From positions 1,612,001-1,676,000 of the forward strand of contig OZ245062.1 in NCBI GenBank assembly GCA_965224785.1: a DNA stretch of 64,000 bases, in the 5' to 3' direction. This DNA is from JALSNL01 sp036479585 (GTDB taxonomy: Bacteria; Bacteroidota; Ignavibacteria; Ignavibacteriales; Melioribacteraceae). Of the stretch, positions 23,334 to 32,217 are shown piece after piece. A model generated the notes under the pieces. The model saw only the letters and a program-made list of their open reading frames with translations, was not told the origin of the DNA and did not search any database. The number at the start of each line of letters is the position of its first letter. The first letter of the stretch is position 1. The position numbers were made by a program, and so were the translations under genes.

Positions 23334-23412
23334 AGTAAACTCAATATATAAAAAAAGAGGTTGTTCAATGAAATAAACAACCTCAAATAAAAATAGTTAG
23401 AAAGAATATGTT

Positions 23413-23823
23413 TTAATTATTCAACTCATATTCAAATTCATAAAAATGCTTTTTATCTTTAATAATTATGTTCATAATTCCAGTTAGTCCAACAAGTTCA
23501 CCAGTTCCAGAATCTGGAACAACTTCGAGTATAAGTTTACTTTCAGTTTTAGTCATTGTTCCAAAATGTTGAAGTACAAAACTCCCCTTGCTTCCACTAA
23601 GTGTGCCAGTTACTTGCTCCAAAGCAACATATCCCGCTGAGCCTTTAACAGACGTCATAGCACTTAACATTTCTCCTTTACTTGTTGCTTCCAACTCACC
23701 AAAGAATGTTTTGTCAATTGACATTCTACCAATACTTATTCCATCTGTTCCTTGTGCATAAGAATCAATTGGTTTCAAGCCAACTTCAAACTCTCCAGAT
23801 ATTTTCATATAAGTAAAGTCCAA
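23413..23823 (-). CDS. DUF3224-family protein
   Basis: This 136-residue protein has the family pattern GEFEVGLKP at the N-terminus, IGRMSIDKTFFGELEATSKG, SAGYVALEQVTGTLSGSKGSF and PDSGTGELVGLTG. The family folds as a small beta-barrel (allene-oxide-cyclase-like) of unknown role. There is no signal peptide. It is a single gene between the HIT and EF-G genes. Confidence 0.85.
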   Translation of the reverse strand: MDFTYMKISGEFEVGLKPIDSYAQGTDGISIGRMSIDKTFFGELEATSKGEMLSAMTSVKGSAGYVALEQVTGTLSGSKGSFVLQHFGTMTKTESKLILEVVPDSGTGELVGLTGIMNIIIKDKKHFYEFEYELNN

Positions 23824-23846
23824 TTTATTTTTAGAAATCTAGTAAT

Positions 23847-23975
23847 TGTCATTTCGAACATGTCTTTTAAGCGATTAGCTTGTCCCGTGTTTTCTAACGG
23901 GGAGAAATCCCCAAACTATAATGGTTATGAGATTCCGGTATTCCAAAAGAACTGGAAACCAGAATGTCATCTTAT
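23847..23975. repeat. Dispersed repeat with GTCAT ends
   Basis: The spacer between the DUF3224 and EF-G genes begins with TTGTCATTTCG and ends with CCAGAATGTCAT, and contains CCCGTGTTTTCTAACGGGG and GAGATTCCGGTATTCC. These blocks recall the elements at 34469 and 58403, but in a longer, more degenerate form. Confidence 0.55.
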
Positions 23976-24007
23976 GTAAAGGCTTCTTTAACTAAATATT
24001 TAAGTTA

Positions 24008-26098
24008 CTAATCTTCTTCTCTTGATTTTTTATAATCAGCAATAACTTTAGCTTCAATATCTTTTTGTACAGGTTCGTAATGCGAGAACTCTCTTGCATG
24101 AATTCCTCTACCAGAAGTTAAACTTCTTAACTGAGTAGAATATTTATACAAATCTGCCAAAGGTATTTTTGCTTTAATTATTTGGAAAGGACCTTCTGTA
24201 TCCATACCAGAAATTTTACCCCTTCTACTGGAAACATCGCCCATAACATCGCCCATAAATTCTTCTGGTACTTTTACTGTAATATCATAAATTGGTTCAA
24301 GCAATACTGGTTTGGCTTCCATAAAACCTTTTTTAAAAGCATGAGAACCAGCAATTCTAAAAGATACTTCATCAGAATCAACATCATGAAATTTACCATC
24401 AAATAGAGTTACTTTAACATCAACAATTTTACTACCAGTTAAAATTCCATTATCCATTATTTCAGTCAAACCTTTTTCAACTGCTGGAATAAATCGAGCA
24501 GGAATTGCTCCACCAACAATTGCATTTACAAATTCAAAACCAGCACCTTGAGGTTGTGCTTCTACTTTCATAAAAACATGCCCAAACTGGCCTCTACCAC
24601 CAGATTGTTTTTTATGTTTGTACTCTGCACTTTCGCAACGTCCTCTAATAGTTTCTCTGTATGGAATTTTTGGTTCAACTAAATCAACTTCAACTCCGTA
24701 TCTGTCTTTCAACATTTTAATTGCTAACGCAAGATGAAGTTCCCCTTGTCCGTAAATAATTGTTTGAGAAAGTTCGGGTTCAAATTTTACTAAAAGAGTT
24801 GGGTCGCCTTCGTGAACTGTATGCAAACCAGTTGAAATTTTATCTTCATCACCTTTTGATCTTGATTCTATTGCAGCTCTGATTACAGGTTTTGGAAAAT
24901 CAATATGCGGAATGATAACACCAAGTGATTTGCTACACAATGTGTTATTTGTGTGTGTATCTTTTAACTTAACAGCGGCACCAATATCTCCTGCATACAG
25001 TTTTTTAACTTCAGTTCTGTCATGTCCATTTAGAACATAAAGCTGACCAAGTCTTTCAGGTTTGCCACGTTCTTCATTGAACAAATCCATTCCAGGCTCA
25101 ATAGTACCAGAGTAAACTTTGAATACAGATAGTTCACCCAAGTGAGCTTCGGACATAGATTTAAATACTAGAAGCGAAGGTTCAGCAGTAACATCACATT
25201 TGATTTCTACGATTTCTTCGGAGTCAACTTTCTTAGCAACTATAGGTTTTCTATCTGCGGGAGATGGCATAAATTCAACAACAAAATCTAAGAAGTCAAA
25301 AAGTCCAGCACCTTTTTCTGCTGAAACAGCAAATAGAGGAACAACCGTTCTATTTATAATTGCTGCTTTCAATCCACTTTGTAAATCGTCATTGCTTAAA
25401 GAACCTTCTTCAAAAAATTTATTCATTAAATCTTCTGTTGATTCAGCAACTTTCTCAATTAATTCTTCGCGTAATTTTTCAGCTTTTTCTTTTTGCTCAG
25501 CCGGAATATCTTCTTCTTTTACTTTTTTAGATGTTGGATCTTCAAAAGTATATTTTTTCATTTTTATTACATCAATTATAGAATTGAAGCTTGGTCCTTC
25601 TTCACAAGGAAAACTTACTATAGCTAAATCATGACTCAATCTATCTTTTGCCATTTCAACAGTTTTATCAAAATTAGAATGTTCATGATCAATTTTGTTA
25701 ATCATAATGGCTGCGGGTAACTCTAATTTTTGAACATATTCCCAACCGGATTCTGTTCCAACTTCCACACCTTCAGCACTACGAAGAACAGCAATGGCAG
25801 TATCAACAACGTGCAAGCTTGCTTTCTTTGCTCCTAAAAAATCAGAGTAGCCAGGTGTATCTAATAGATTAACTTTTGTTTTTTTCCATTCGAAGTGTAA
25901 AGGGGATGCTGCGATTGAAATTTGTCTTTCAATTTCGTTTTGATTAAAATCTGATGTTGTGTTTCCTTCTGCTACAGTTCCTATTCTATTTATTTCTCCG
26001 GCAGAATATAAAAGGAATTCCGAGATAGTAGTTTTGCCACTACCGCCGTGACCAATCAATGCAATATTTCTTATTGCATCGGGAGTAAATTTGCTCAA
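24008..26098 (-). CDS. Elongation factor G paralog (EF-G2-like)
   Basis: This 696-residue translation GTPase has all five EF-G domains. The G domain has GHGGSGKT (P-loop, about 15-22), LLDTPGYSDF (G3) and MINKIDHE (G4). Domain IV has SGGRGQFGHVFMKVEAQPQG. Domain V has GDVSSRRGKISGMDTEG. The altered P-loop (GHGGSGKT in place of AHIDAGKT) marks it as the EF-G2 type found beside the main fusA rather than the housekeeping factor. The exact role of EF-G2 is unsettled: slow translocation, ribosome recycling or stress. It is the distal gene of a block with the YtxH and DUF948 genes. Confidence 0.9.
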   Translation of the reverse strand: MSKFTPDAIRNIALIGHGGSGKTTISEFLLYSAGEINRIGTVAEGNTTSDFNQNEIERQISIAASPLHFEWKKTKVNLLDTPGYSDFLGAKKASLHVVDTAIAVLRSAEGVEVGTESGWEYVQKLELPAAIMINKIDHEHSNFDKTVEMAKDRLSHDLAIVSFPCEEGPSFNSIIDVIKMKKYTFEDPTSKKVKEEDIPAEQKEKAEKLREELIEKVAESTEDLMNKFFEEGSLSNDDLQSGLKAAIINRTVVPLFAVSAEKGAGLFDFLDFVVEFMPSPADRKPIVAKKVDSEEIVEIKCDVTAEPSLLVFKSMSEAHLGELSVFKVYSGTIEPGMDLFNEERGKPERLGQLYVLNGHDRTEVKKLYAGDIGAAVKLKDTHTNNTLCSKSLGVIIPHIDFPKPVIRAAIESRSKGDEDKISTGLHTVHEGDPTLLVKFEPELSQTIIYGQGELHLALAIKMLKDRYGVEVDLVEPKIPYRETIRGRCESAEYKHKKQSGGRGQFGHVFMKVEAQPQGAGFEFVNAIVGGAIPARFIPAVEKGLTEIMDNGILTGSKIVDVKVTLFDGKFHDVDSDEVSFRIAGSHAFKKGFMEAKPVLLEPIYDITVKVPEEFMGDVMGDVSSRRGKISGMDTEGPFQIIKAKIPLADLYKYSTQLRSLTSGRGIHAREFSHYEPVQKDIEAKVIADYKKSREED

Positions 26099-26133
26099 GA
26101 GACCTCCGCATTTTAAGTTGGAATAATTTAGTA

Positions 26134-26511
26134 TTATTTATTTAATTTTTTCCAAAATGCAGAAATACCCTTTGAGGCAGCTCCAAGATTATTAACAAAA
26201 TCAGATGCAGAATTTTTACTTGACGAACTAATATTCTTAATTGATAATTTTGAAAAAGAATCTCTTACATTTTGAATTGAATCACTTATATCAAATATAC
26301 GTTTTTCTGTTTCTCCACTTATTTTTACAGCCTTGTCACTAATTACTGTTAGATTCTCAATTATTGGATCAATCTTTAAATTGAGTGAGCTTATATCTTT
26401 TTGAAATAGATCTAAACTCACGTTAATTTTTTTTAATGTAACTATTAGATATATGGCAAGTACAATTGCAACAATAATTAGTATAAGTAGAAATATTTCT
26501 ATTACAGTCAT
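26134..26511 (-). CDS. DUF948-family membrane protein
   Basis: This 125-residue protein has one N-terminal membrane helix (IFLLILIIVAIVLAIYLIVTL) and a long helical region of DUF948 type (KINVSLDLFQKDISSLN..., ENLTVISDKAVKISGETEKRI). The family resembles the cytoplasmic coiled part of chemoreceptor-like proteins and is typically next to YtxH genes, as here (3 bp apart). A stress or envelope role has been suggested for the pair, but the function is unknown. Confidence 0.8.
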   Translation of the reverse strand: MTVIEIFLLILIIVAIVLAIYLIVTLKKINVSLDLFQKDISSLNLKIDPIIENLTVISDKAVKISGETEKRIFDISDSIQNVRDSFSKLSIKNISSSSKNSASDFVNNLGAASKGISAFWKKLNK

Positions 26512-26514
26512 AAC

Positions 26515-26931
26515 TTAAACTTTCTTTTCTATTTTATAAGTATCTACACCAGCTTTTATTGCACTTTTTAGTTTATCACTTTCTTTGCCTAATTTACCTT
26601 TGTTTACATCCATATAATCTTTTGTTTTAGATTTAGCTTCATCAAGAATTTTTTCAGCTTCAGCTAACAATCCATCAACTTTATCTTTTGCTTCTGTAAT
26701 TAATTTTTCTGATTTTTTCTTACCATCATTTATTAGAGAGTTAGCTCTTCCACGTGCCTGTTCAATATAATCTTCTGTATTGCCTAAAAGATCATCTGAC
26801 TTATCTTTCAACTCGCTACGTAATTCACTACCAGCTTTGGGTGCATAAAGTAAACCAACCATTGAACCTATTAAAGCTCCAGTAAATAATCCTACTATCA
26901 ATCCTCTGTTCATTCCGCTATCATCAGCCAT
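26515..26931 (-). CDS. YtxH-domain protein
   Basis: This 138-residue protein starts with a glycine-rich membrane helix (LIVGLFTGALIGSMVGLLYAP then KAGSELRSEL), the YtxH signature, followed by a highly charged amphipathic helical tail rich in Lys, Asp and Ala. This tail recalls stress-induced, LEA-like proteins. It is the first gene of an operon with the DUF948 gene. The product is probably anchored in the cytoplasmic membrane. Confidence 0.85.
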   Translation of the reverse strand: MADDSGMNRGLIVGLFTGALIGSMVGLLYAPKAGSELRSELKDKSDDLLGNTEDYIEQARGRANSLINDGKKKSEKLITEAKDKVDGLLAEAEKILDEAKSKTKDYMDVNKGKLGKESDKLKSAIKAGVDTYKIEKKV

Positions 26932-27038
26932 AACATACTCCTGTTTATTTTTTATAATATTTTAATTTGTATTTAACTCTTCTTTTAAAAATGAATTTCA
27001 ATTTTGTTCCCTAGTAATAACAAAATGTTATTTACTTT

Positions 27039-28004
27039 TCAGTCAACACTAGAATTTATATTTGTAATATTTAACATTTCCTTTTTTGAAAATATCAACA
27101 ATGCTATTGCACCTAAAAACTCAGCAAACCAAAGTGTAACAAGTCTAATAATTAACGTTGCAACAACTGCTATTTCTTTTTCAAAACCATTATTACTAAG
27201 TAAAAATGTTAAAGAACCTTCTGTTGCTCCTAAACCTCCAGGCAACATACTTAACGATCCAACTATTGTTGCAAAAGAGTAAATATAACTCGATAACAAA
27301 GCTGAAATGTTAATAGTAAAACTACGTAGAATTATATAGAATCCAAAGAACTCAAATAGCCAAGCGATAAAAGATAAGAATAGAGAAACTGAGAATACTC
27401 TTAGTTTGAACAATTGGAACAAGTTTTTATTTATATGCTCTATTTTATTAGAGTGCTTTGAAAAGAAGTTTATATTTTTTATCCATGCAAAAATCTTTTT
27501 AGAAAACCTTCTATTTAAAAAAATATAAATTAAACTTAAATAACCGAAACCAATAGTATAAATTATAGTAGTTCCAAAATCCAACAAGTATGCCCCAACC
27601 AATGCAAATAATACTAACGAAATAATATCTGTAATTCGTTCAGCAATAACAATTGGAATTGTTTCACTAACCTCTTTGCCAGTTTTATGTTTTATTAAAA
27701 ATGATTTTAAGATTTCGCCCCATTTACCAGGAGTTACACTCATTACTAAACCAGAAGAAAAAATTAGTAAGGAATCGTAAAATGAAATTCTAACATTTAA
27801 TTCTCTTACATAATAGTGCCACTTTAGAAATCTAAAGAAAAGATTAAACATGATTATTAAAAGTAGAACTGGAATTAGTTCAAAATTAAATTTATTTAAG
27901 GAAGAGATAACTGAATCGAAATCTGAATAAAAAGCAAGAGCTAGAAAAACAACAAACGCAAATATTAATGCAAGGATAATATTTCGCTTAAGTTTATCTA
28001 ACAA
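27039..28004 (-). CDS. Flippase-like membrane protein (UPF0104/LPG synthase TM type)
   Basis: This 321-residue integral membrane protein has seven to eight predicted helices. It shows the family blocks LFFRFLKWHYYVRELN, SVTPGKWGEILKSFLI and SMLPGGLGATEGSLTFLL. The proline- and glycine-rich loops are typical of the lysylphosphatidylglycerol synthetase membrane domain family, whose stand-alone members are thought to move lipids. No soluble synthetase domain is attached. It lies 4 bp downstream of maf in the same direction, so the two are an operon. Confidence 0.85.
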   Translation of the reverse strand: MLDKLKRNIILALIFAFVVFLALAFYSDFDSVISSLNKFNFELIPVLLLIIMFNLFFRFLKWHYYVRELNVRISFYDSLLIFSSGLVMSVTPGKWGEILKSFLIKHKTGKEVSETIPIVIAERITDIISLVLFALVGAYLLDFGTTIIYTIGFGYLSLIYIFLNRRFSKKIFAWIKNINFFSKHSNKIEHINKNLFQLFKLRVFSVSLFLSFIAWLFEFFGFYIILRSFTINISALLSSYIYSFATIVGSLSMLPGGLGATEGSLTFLLSNNGFEKEIAVVATLIIRLVTLWFAEFLGAIALLIFSKKEMLNITNINSSVD

Positions 28005-28008
28005 TTTT

Positions 28009-28587
28009 TTAGGTCAAGGATTTTAAAGTGGAGTAAATTTTTGATGCTGGAAAACCAAGCACGTTATAGTAACACCCAGAAATTCTTTTAACAAATACAG
28101 CACCATAGTCATCTTGAATACCATAAGCTCCGGCTTTATCCATAGGACTTCCAGATTTTATATACTCTTTGATTTCTTTATTAGTTAACACTCTAAAAGT
28201 AACCTTTGTTTTTGAGAAGTCTGTAGTTTGTTTTTTTCTGTTAATATTATAGATAGAGAAACCAGTATAAACAAAATGACTTCTACCACTTAATAAAGTT
28301 AAAATTCTTTCAGCATCTTTTTTATTTTTTGGTTTACCAATTCTTTCTCCATCAATAACTACAATTGTATCAGCAGTTAATATTATTCCACTACTCACAT
28401 TTAGTTTTGCTAAATTTAATTTTTCTTCAGCTAAACGCTTAACAGTTTTTATAGGAGTTTCATTGGGATTAAAAACTTCGTCTAAATCTACAGAGATAGT
28501 TTTAAACTTAACCCCAAGCATTTTTAACATTTGCTTTCTTCGTGGAGAGTTGGATGCTAAATAAATTGGATAACGAGATTTTATCAT
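28009..28587 (-). CDS. maf: Maf-family nucleotide pyrophosphatase
   Basis: This 192-residue Maf protein hydrolyses modified or canonical NTPs to NMP and PPi (dTTP/UTP-type in the YhdE branch). The N-terminus YLASNSPRRKQMLKMLG carries the SPRR motif. TADTIVVIDGERIGKPKN holds the catalytic Asp, and DKAGAYGIQDDYGAVFVKRI is the C-terminal signature. Length is standard, and it is presumably active. It heads an operon with the flippase-like gene. Confidence 0.92.
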   Translation of the reverse strand: MIKSRYPIYLASNSPRRKQMLKMLGVKFKTISVDLDEVFNPNETPIKTVKRLAEEKLNLAKLNVSSGIILTADTIVVIDGERIGKPKNKKDAERILTLLSGRSHFVYTGFSIYNINRKKQTTDFSKTKVTFRVLTNKEIKEYIKSGSPMDKAGAYGIQDDYGAVFVKRISGCYYNVLGFPASKIYSTLKSLT

Positions 28588-28634
28588 TTGAGAAATATTA
28601 CTGAAAAATATGGAAGGAATGAACTGAAACTAAA

Positions 28635-29039
28635 TTATCTAAACAATGCTTTGATGCTACCCCAAGTTCTCTTAACTCCAGAAACTCCATTATGACTAAC
28701 ACCTCTTGTAATAGGTTCTGACTTGCTTCCATCAATATCAACAATTACTAATCCGTAGGAATAAAAAGAAGAGTTTGTTTTGTAAGCATTTTTATCAATG
28801 TATGTATAACTAGAATTATTACCTTTGGAAGCTACTATTGAAATGGAAGCCAAGTTATCTTTATCAGCTCCTCGTAAAATTTCAAATTCTTTAACATTCT
28901 CTTCATTTGTTGTTTGCCAAGTTAAAGTAATATTATCGCCATTACTATCAACTCCAAAAAACTGAACGAATGCCCCACCAAATAAAATTGAAAAATTTAA
29001 TGCGATGGTTAGAACTATTAGTAGTTTGAATTTCTTCAT
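28635..29039 (-). CDS. Small exported protein, fibronectin-III-like
   Basis: This 134-residue protein starts at the ATG at 29039 with a signal peptide (MKKFKLLIVLTIALNFSILF). A longer in-frame start at 29102 would put extra residues before it. The body is a single beta-sandwich with the pattern ITLTWQTTNEENVKEFEILRG seen in fibronectin-III-like domains of Bacteroidota surface proteins. The C-terminus (GVSGVKRTWGSIKALFR) is basic but is not a type IX sorting domain. It is the first gene upstream of maf in the same direction. Function is unknown. Confidence 0.75.
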   Translation of the reverse strand: MKKFKLLIVLTIALNFSILFGGAFVQFFGVDSNGDNITLTWQTTNEENVKEFEILRGADKDNLASISIVASKGNNSSYTYIDKNAYKTNSSFYSYGLVIVDIDGSKSEPITRGVSHNGVSGVKRTWGSIKALFR

Positions 29040-29238
29040 AGATGCAATATAATGTAAAATGCTTTTCCAAACAAGTTTAAAAAACTTCTCTAATAAGTAC
29101 AACTTGATATAATTTTAGTTATATAGAATCGAAAAAAACTGTAAGCACTTTAGAACAAAAAACTATTTGACTTCTATAACAATAATTTATTTTATATTTT
29201 TCAATAGAATTTTCTCACTATAAATATCCGAGCAAAGT

Positions 29239-30702
29239 ATGACAAAGTTAGAAAACTATTTTCAGAGTTACCGCAAAAATATTACTGGAATAAATCAAGA
29301 ATTTACAACTCCCTTTGGAAGTAAAAAAATTATTTATGCTGATTGGATTGCAAGTGGACGTTTGTACAATCCCATTGAACAAAAAATCCAGAATACATTT
29401 GGACCTTTTGTTGGTAATACTCATTCAGAATCAAGCGTTACTGGTTCTATGATGACATCCTCCTACCACAAAGCTCAACATATTATTAAGCAACATGTTA
29501 ATGCAGATAAAAATGATGTAATTATTTCCGCTGGCTTTGGCATGACTGCTGTTGTAAATAAACTTCAAAGAATTTTAGGTCTAAAAGTTAATGAGAAATT
29601 TAGAAAGTTTATAGCTTTTGAAGAAAATGAAAAACCGATTGTTTTTATCACACACATGGAGCATCATTCAAACCAAACATCTTGGTTAGAAACTCTTGCT
29701 GATGTAGAAATAATTGAGCCTAACATGGATGGACTAATTGATGCTAATCATTTAGAAGAGCAGTTAATAAAATATAAGAATAGAAAAATTAAAATCGGTT
29801 CATTCACAGCTGCATCAAATGTAACGGGTATCCAAACATGTTACCATAGCTTAGCAAAAGTAATGCACCAACATAACGGATTGTGCTTTATAGATTTTGC
29901 TGCTTCTGCTCCTTACGTTCAGATTGATATGCATCCTAAAGATCCTCTTGAAAAACTTGATGCAATTTTCTTTTCACCTCATAAATTTCTTGGTGGACCT
30001 GGTACTTCTGGGGTTTTAATTTTTGATAAAAAGATATACAATAGAAAAGTCCCTGATCATCCAGGAGGTGGAACTGTTGATTGGACAAACCCCTGGGGTG
30101 AACATAAATATGTAAGTGATATTGAAGCAAGGGAAGATGGAGGAACTCCAGGTTTTTTACAAACTATTAGAACTGCTCTTTGTATAAAGCTTAAAGAGGA
30201 AATGAATCCAAAAAAAATAGTAGCACGGGAAGAAGAACTTGTGAAAATTGCTTTTGAAGAATTTGAAAAATTACCAAAAGTACATGTCTTAGCTAGTGAA
30301 CAAAAAGAAAGGCTTGGGGTATTTTCTTTTTATGTTGAAGATGTTCATTTTAATTTAATTGTTAAATTACTTAATGATAAGTATGGCATACAAGTTAGAG
30401 GAGGATGTTCTTGTGCTGGAACTTATGGACATTACTTACTTCATGTTGATCCTACACGTTCACATTATATTACAAAAAAAATTTCAGAAGGAGATCTTTC
30501 GGAGAAACCTGGTTGGGTAAGAATGTCTCTTCACCCTACTATGACTAACGATGAGCTATATTTCATTACTAATTCAATTAAAGAAGTAATTGACAATATT
30601 AATGATTTAGAAAAAAAATACAAATACGATATTCACACAAATGAGTTTTATCATACTGACGAAATTGCTTTAGATGAAAAAGTGAATGAATGGTTTGAAT
30701 AA
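29239..30702 (+). CDS. Class V aminotransferase (cysteine desulfurase-like)
   Basis: This 487-residue PLP enzyme has the class V fold. GFGMTAVVNKLQRIL and THMEHHSNQTSWLE lie in the N-terminal half, FIDFAASAPYVQIDM carries the PLP-binding Asp, and FFSPHKFLGGPGTSGVL carries the Schiff-base Lys. The C-terminal IQVRGGCSCAGTYGHYLL has Cys residues near where desulfurases carry the catalytic Cys. It is longer than IscS/SufS (about 400 aa) and belongs to the long 'aminotransferase class V-fold' type with unknown substrate. It may deliver sulfur or act as a lyase. It is single and divergent from the signal-peptide gene. Confidence 0.85.
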   Translation: MTKLENYFQSYRKNITGINQEFTTPFGSKKIIYADWIASGRLYNPIEQKIQNTFGPFVGNTHSESSVTGSMMTSSYHKAQHIIKQHVNADKNDVIISAGFGMTAVVNKLQRILGLKVNEKFRKFIAFEENEKPIVFITHMEHHSNQTSWLETLADVEIIEPNMDGLIDANHLEEQLIKYKNRKIKIGSFTAASNVTGIQTCYHSLAKVMHQHNGLCFIDFAASAPYVQIDMHPKDPLEKLDAIFFSPHKFLGGPGTSGVLIFDKKIYNRKVPDHPGGGTVDWTNPWGEHKYVSDIEAREDGGTPGFLQTIRTALCIKLKEEMNPKKIVAREEELVKIAFEEFEKLPKVHVLASEQKERLGVFSFYVEDVHFNLIVKLLNDKYGIQVRGGCSCAGTYGHYLLHVDPTRSHYITKKISEGDLSEKPGWVRMSLHPTMTNDELYFITNSIKEVIDNINDLEKKYKYDIHTNEFYHTDEIALDEKVNEWFE

Positions 30703-30743
30703 AAACGAGAGACGAAAAATGAAAAACGTAAAAATCATCTTTT

Positions 30744-30762
30744 CTCAGATTACTAATCTGAG
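30744..30762. repeat. Palindrome CTCAGATTA-C-TAATCTGAG
   Basis: A perfect 9-bp palindrome lies between convergent genes, followed by a partial copy GATTTGTAATCTGCC. It is the partner of the palindrome at 21701-21719 with a compensated base change. It is likely a bidirectional RNA hairpin or small repeat. Confidence 0.65.
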
Positions 30763-30814
30763 TTACGTAACGAAGATTTGTAATCTGCCAATATTTTTCC
30801 TTTTTAGTTTTATG

Positions 30815-31393
30815 CTATAGTTTTACAAAATTACCAATCAACTTTTCAAATAATTTTTCATTACAACTTAGGTCCATTTGTATTGAATAGTAATTCTTAA
30901 ACTCGCAAGTTAGTGAGTATTCTTTTTTCTTACTTTTTATTACTGAAGTTGTAAATTCATTCCTATCTACTGAGCAATCTAAATTACAAGTAATTTTTCT
31001 TTTTGCTATTCCATTAAGAAAACTAGTTTTTTGCAATATATTTAATTGCCCATTCTTTGTTTTACTATCTTCAATTTGATTGCAAGATTTTGTATCAATT
31101 GAAAACAAACCTAGTCCATTTTTTTGAATATCTACAATATTGTTGCACATTAGATTAAACCCATTATTTATACCTAACATTGGTTTTTTTATCATACGTA
31201 ACATGCTAAACAAGTTCATTAACTGCATTTTTTTTATTGCAGTATTTAAGTTATATGTATCTGGAAAAATAATATGTGAAGCATTGGTAATAATTGATTC
31301 ATTAAGCGTAAACGAATAATTTACGTCTAATTTGTCTAATATTTTAGTATAATCGAGATTGTCTTTTATGCTATATTTTAGAACTACTATCAT
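30815..31393 (-). CDS. HisH-like protein without catalytic residues
   Basis: This 192-residue protein has the length and layout of HisH, the glutaminase subunit of imidazole glycerol phosphate synthase: MIVVLKYSIKDN at the start, ASHIIFPDTYNLNTAIKKM, KKPMLGINNGFNLM and GLGLF. All three catalytic positions are changed. The nucleophile elbow GICxG reads GINNG (Cys replaced by N76). The HPE triad segment reads IQMDLS (His to D174, Glu to S176), and the PGVG oxyanion loop reads PDTY. It should not hydrolyse glutamine. No hisF or other his genes are nearby. It may be a pseudoenzyme with a binding or regulatory role. Confidence 0.7.
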   Translation of the reverse strand: MIVVLKYSIKDNLDYTKILDKLDVNYSFTLNESIITNASHIIFPDTYNLNTAIKKMQLMNLFSMLRMIKKPMLGINNGFNLMCNNIVDIQKNGLGLFSIDTKSCNQIEDSKTKNGQLNILQKTSFLNGIAKRKITCNLDCSVDRNEFTTSVIKSKKKEYSLTCEFKNYYSIQMDLSCNEKLFEKLIGNFVKL

Positions 31394-31496
31394 TTTATAG
31401 TCGAATGTTTTTATTTGAATTTAACTTGCAATATACATATATTACATAAAAGTAATTATATTATTTGTTGTACCAAATATAAACACAGGAGTTATT

Positions 31497-31715
31497 ATGT
31501 CAGATCAGCAACAACCACCGCCACCAGAAGAAGAAAGAGTACAAGCAACAATTGGTGAATTTAAAGGTAATGCAATTATTCAGTTACCAGTTTCTGGTAG
31601 TACTAGATATCCTTTTACCTTTGGATTTAATAAAGCTAAATCAATTTTAGAATATTTAGATGATATTAAGAAATTTGTTGATCAAGAAGAAGCTAAAAAA
31701 GAAAAAGCTGAATAA
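31497..31715 (+). CDS. Small conserved-looking protein
   Basis: This 72-residue protein has an acidic/proline N-terminus (MSDQQQPPPPEEER), a compact strand-rich core (QATIGEFKGNAIIQLPV, then YPFTFGFNKAKSILEYLDDI) and a charged helical tail. An AGGAG site precedes the ATG by 7 bp. There is no signal or membrane segment. I do not recognise the family. It converges with the FKBP gene 10 bp downstream. Confidence 0.65.
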   Translation: MSDQQQPPPPEEERVQATIGEFKGNAIIQLPVSGSTRYPFTFGFNKAKSILEYLDDIKKFVDQEEAKKEKAE

Positions 31716-31725
31716 TTTTTCTTAG

Positions 31726-32157
31726 TTATTCAATTTCAACTATTTCTATATTAAATAATAAATTCTTTCCAGCTAGAGGATGATTTCCATCTAATAGTAT
31801 TGTTGTATCAGAAATTTCTTTTACAGTTACTTCAATATTGTTGCTTTCTTCTACTGGAATTTGTAATATTTGTCCTACGGATAAGTTTGTACTTTTTGGT
31901 AGTTTATTCTTTTCAATTTCTACAATTAGTTCTTTTTGAATTGAGCCGTAAGCTTTATCAGCAGAAATACTAATTTCTTTTTTCTGATGTAGCTCCATCC
32001 CAATTAAAGCTTCATCTAGCCCTTTTATCACTTCATTATTTCCAGCGGTTATTAATATTGGTTCTTTCTCAAAAGATGAATCAAAAACAACTCCATCTTC
32101 AAATGTTCCTTTGTAATGTAACTTTATTTTATCACCAAATTTTATGTGTCTTTTCAT
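31726..32157 (-). CDS. FKBP-type peptidyl-prolyl isomerase (SlyD-like)
   Basis: This 143-residue FKBP has HYKGTFEDGVVFDSSFEKEP at the start, VIKGLDEALIGMELHQKKEI, and HPLAGKNLLFNIEIVEIE at the end. The insert between residues about 75-120 is the IF flap that gives SlyD proteins chaperone activity. The His-rich metal-binding tail of E. coli SlyD is absent. It is predicted to be cytoplasmic and to catalyse prolyl isomerisation during folding. It is a single gene between the small protein and the MATE transporter. Confidence 0.9.
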   Translation of the reverse strand: MKRHIKFGDKIKLHYKGTFEDGVVFDSSFEKEPILITAGNNEVIKGLDEALIGMELHQKKEISISADKAYGSIQKELIVEIEKNKLPKSTNLSVGQILQIPVEESNNIEVTVKEISDTTILLDGNHPLAGKNLLFNIEIVEIE

Positions 32158-32217
32158 ATTAGTATTTTGTGTTTGTTAAATAATAGTTTTACAAGTATCA
32201 TTTGAAGTTAAATGTAT

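Noticed and set aside
25200..25634. 144-codon plus-strand frame opposite the EF-G paralog
   Set aside because: It is antisense to conserved EF-G sequence; Ser/Phe-rich shadow composition.
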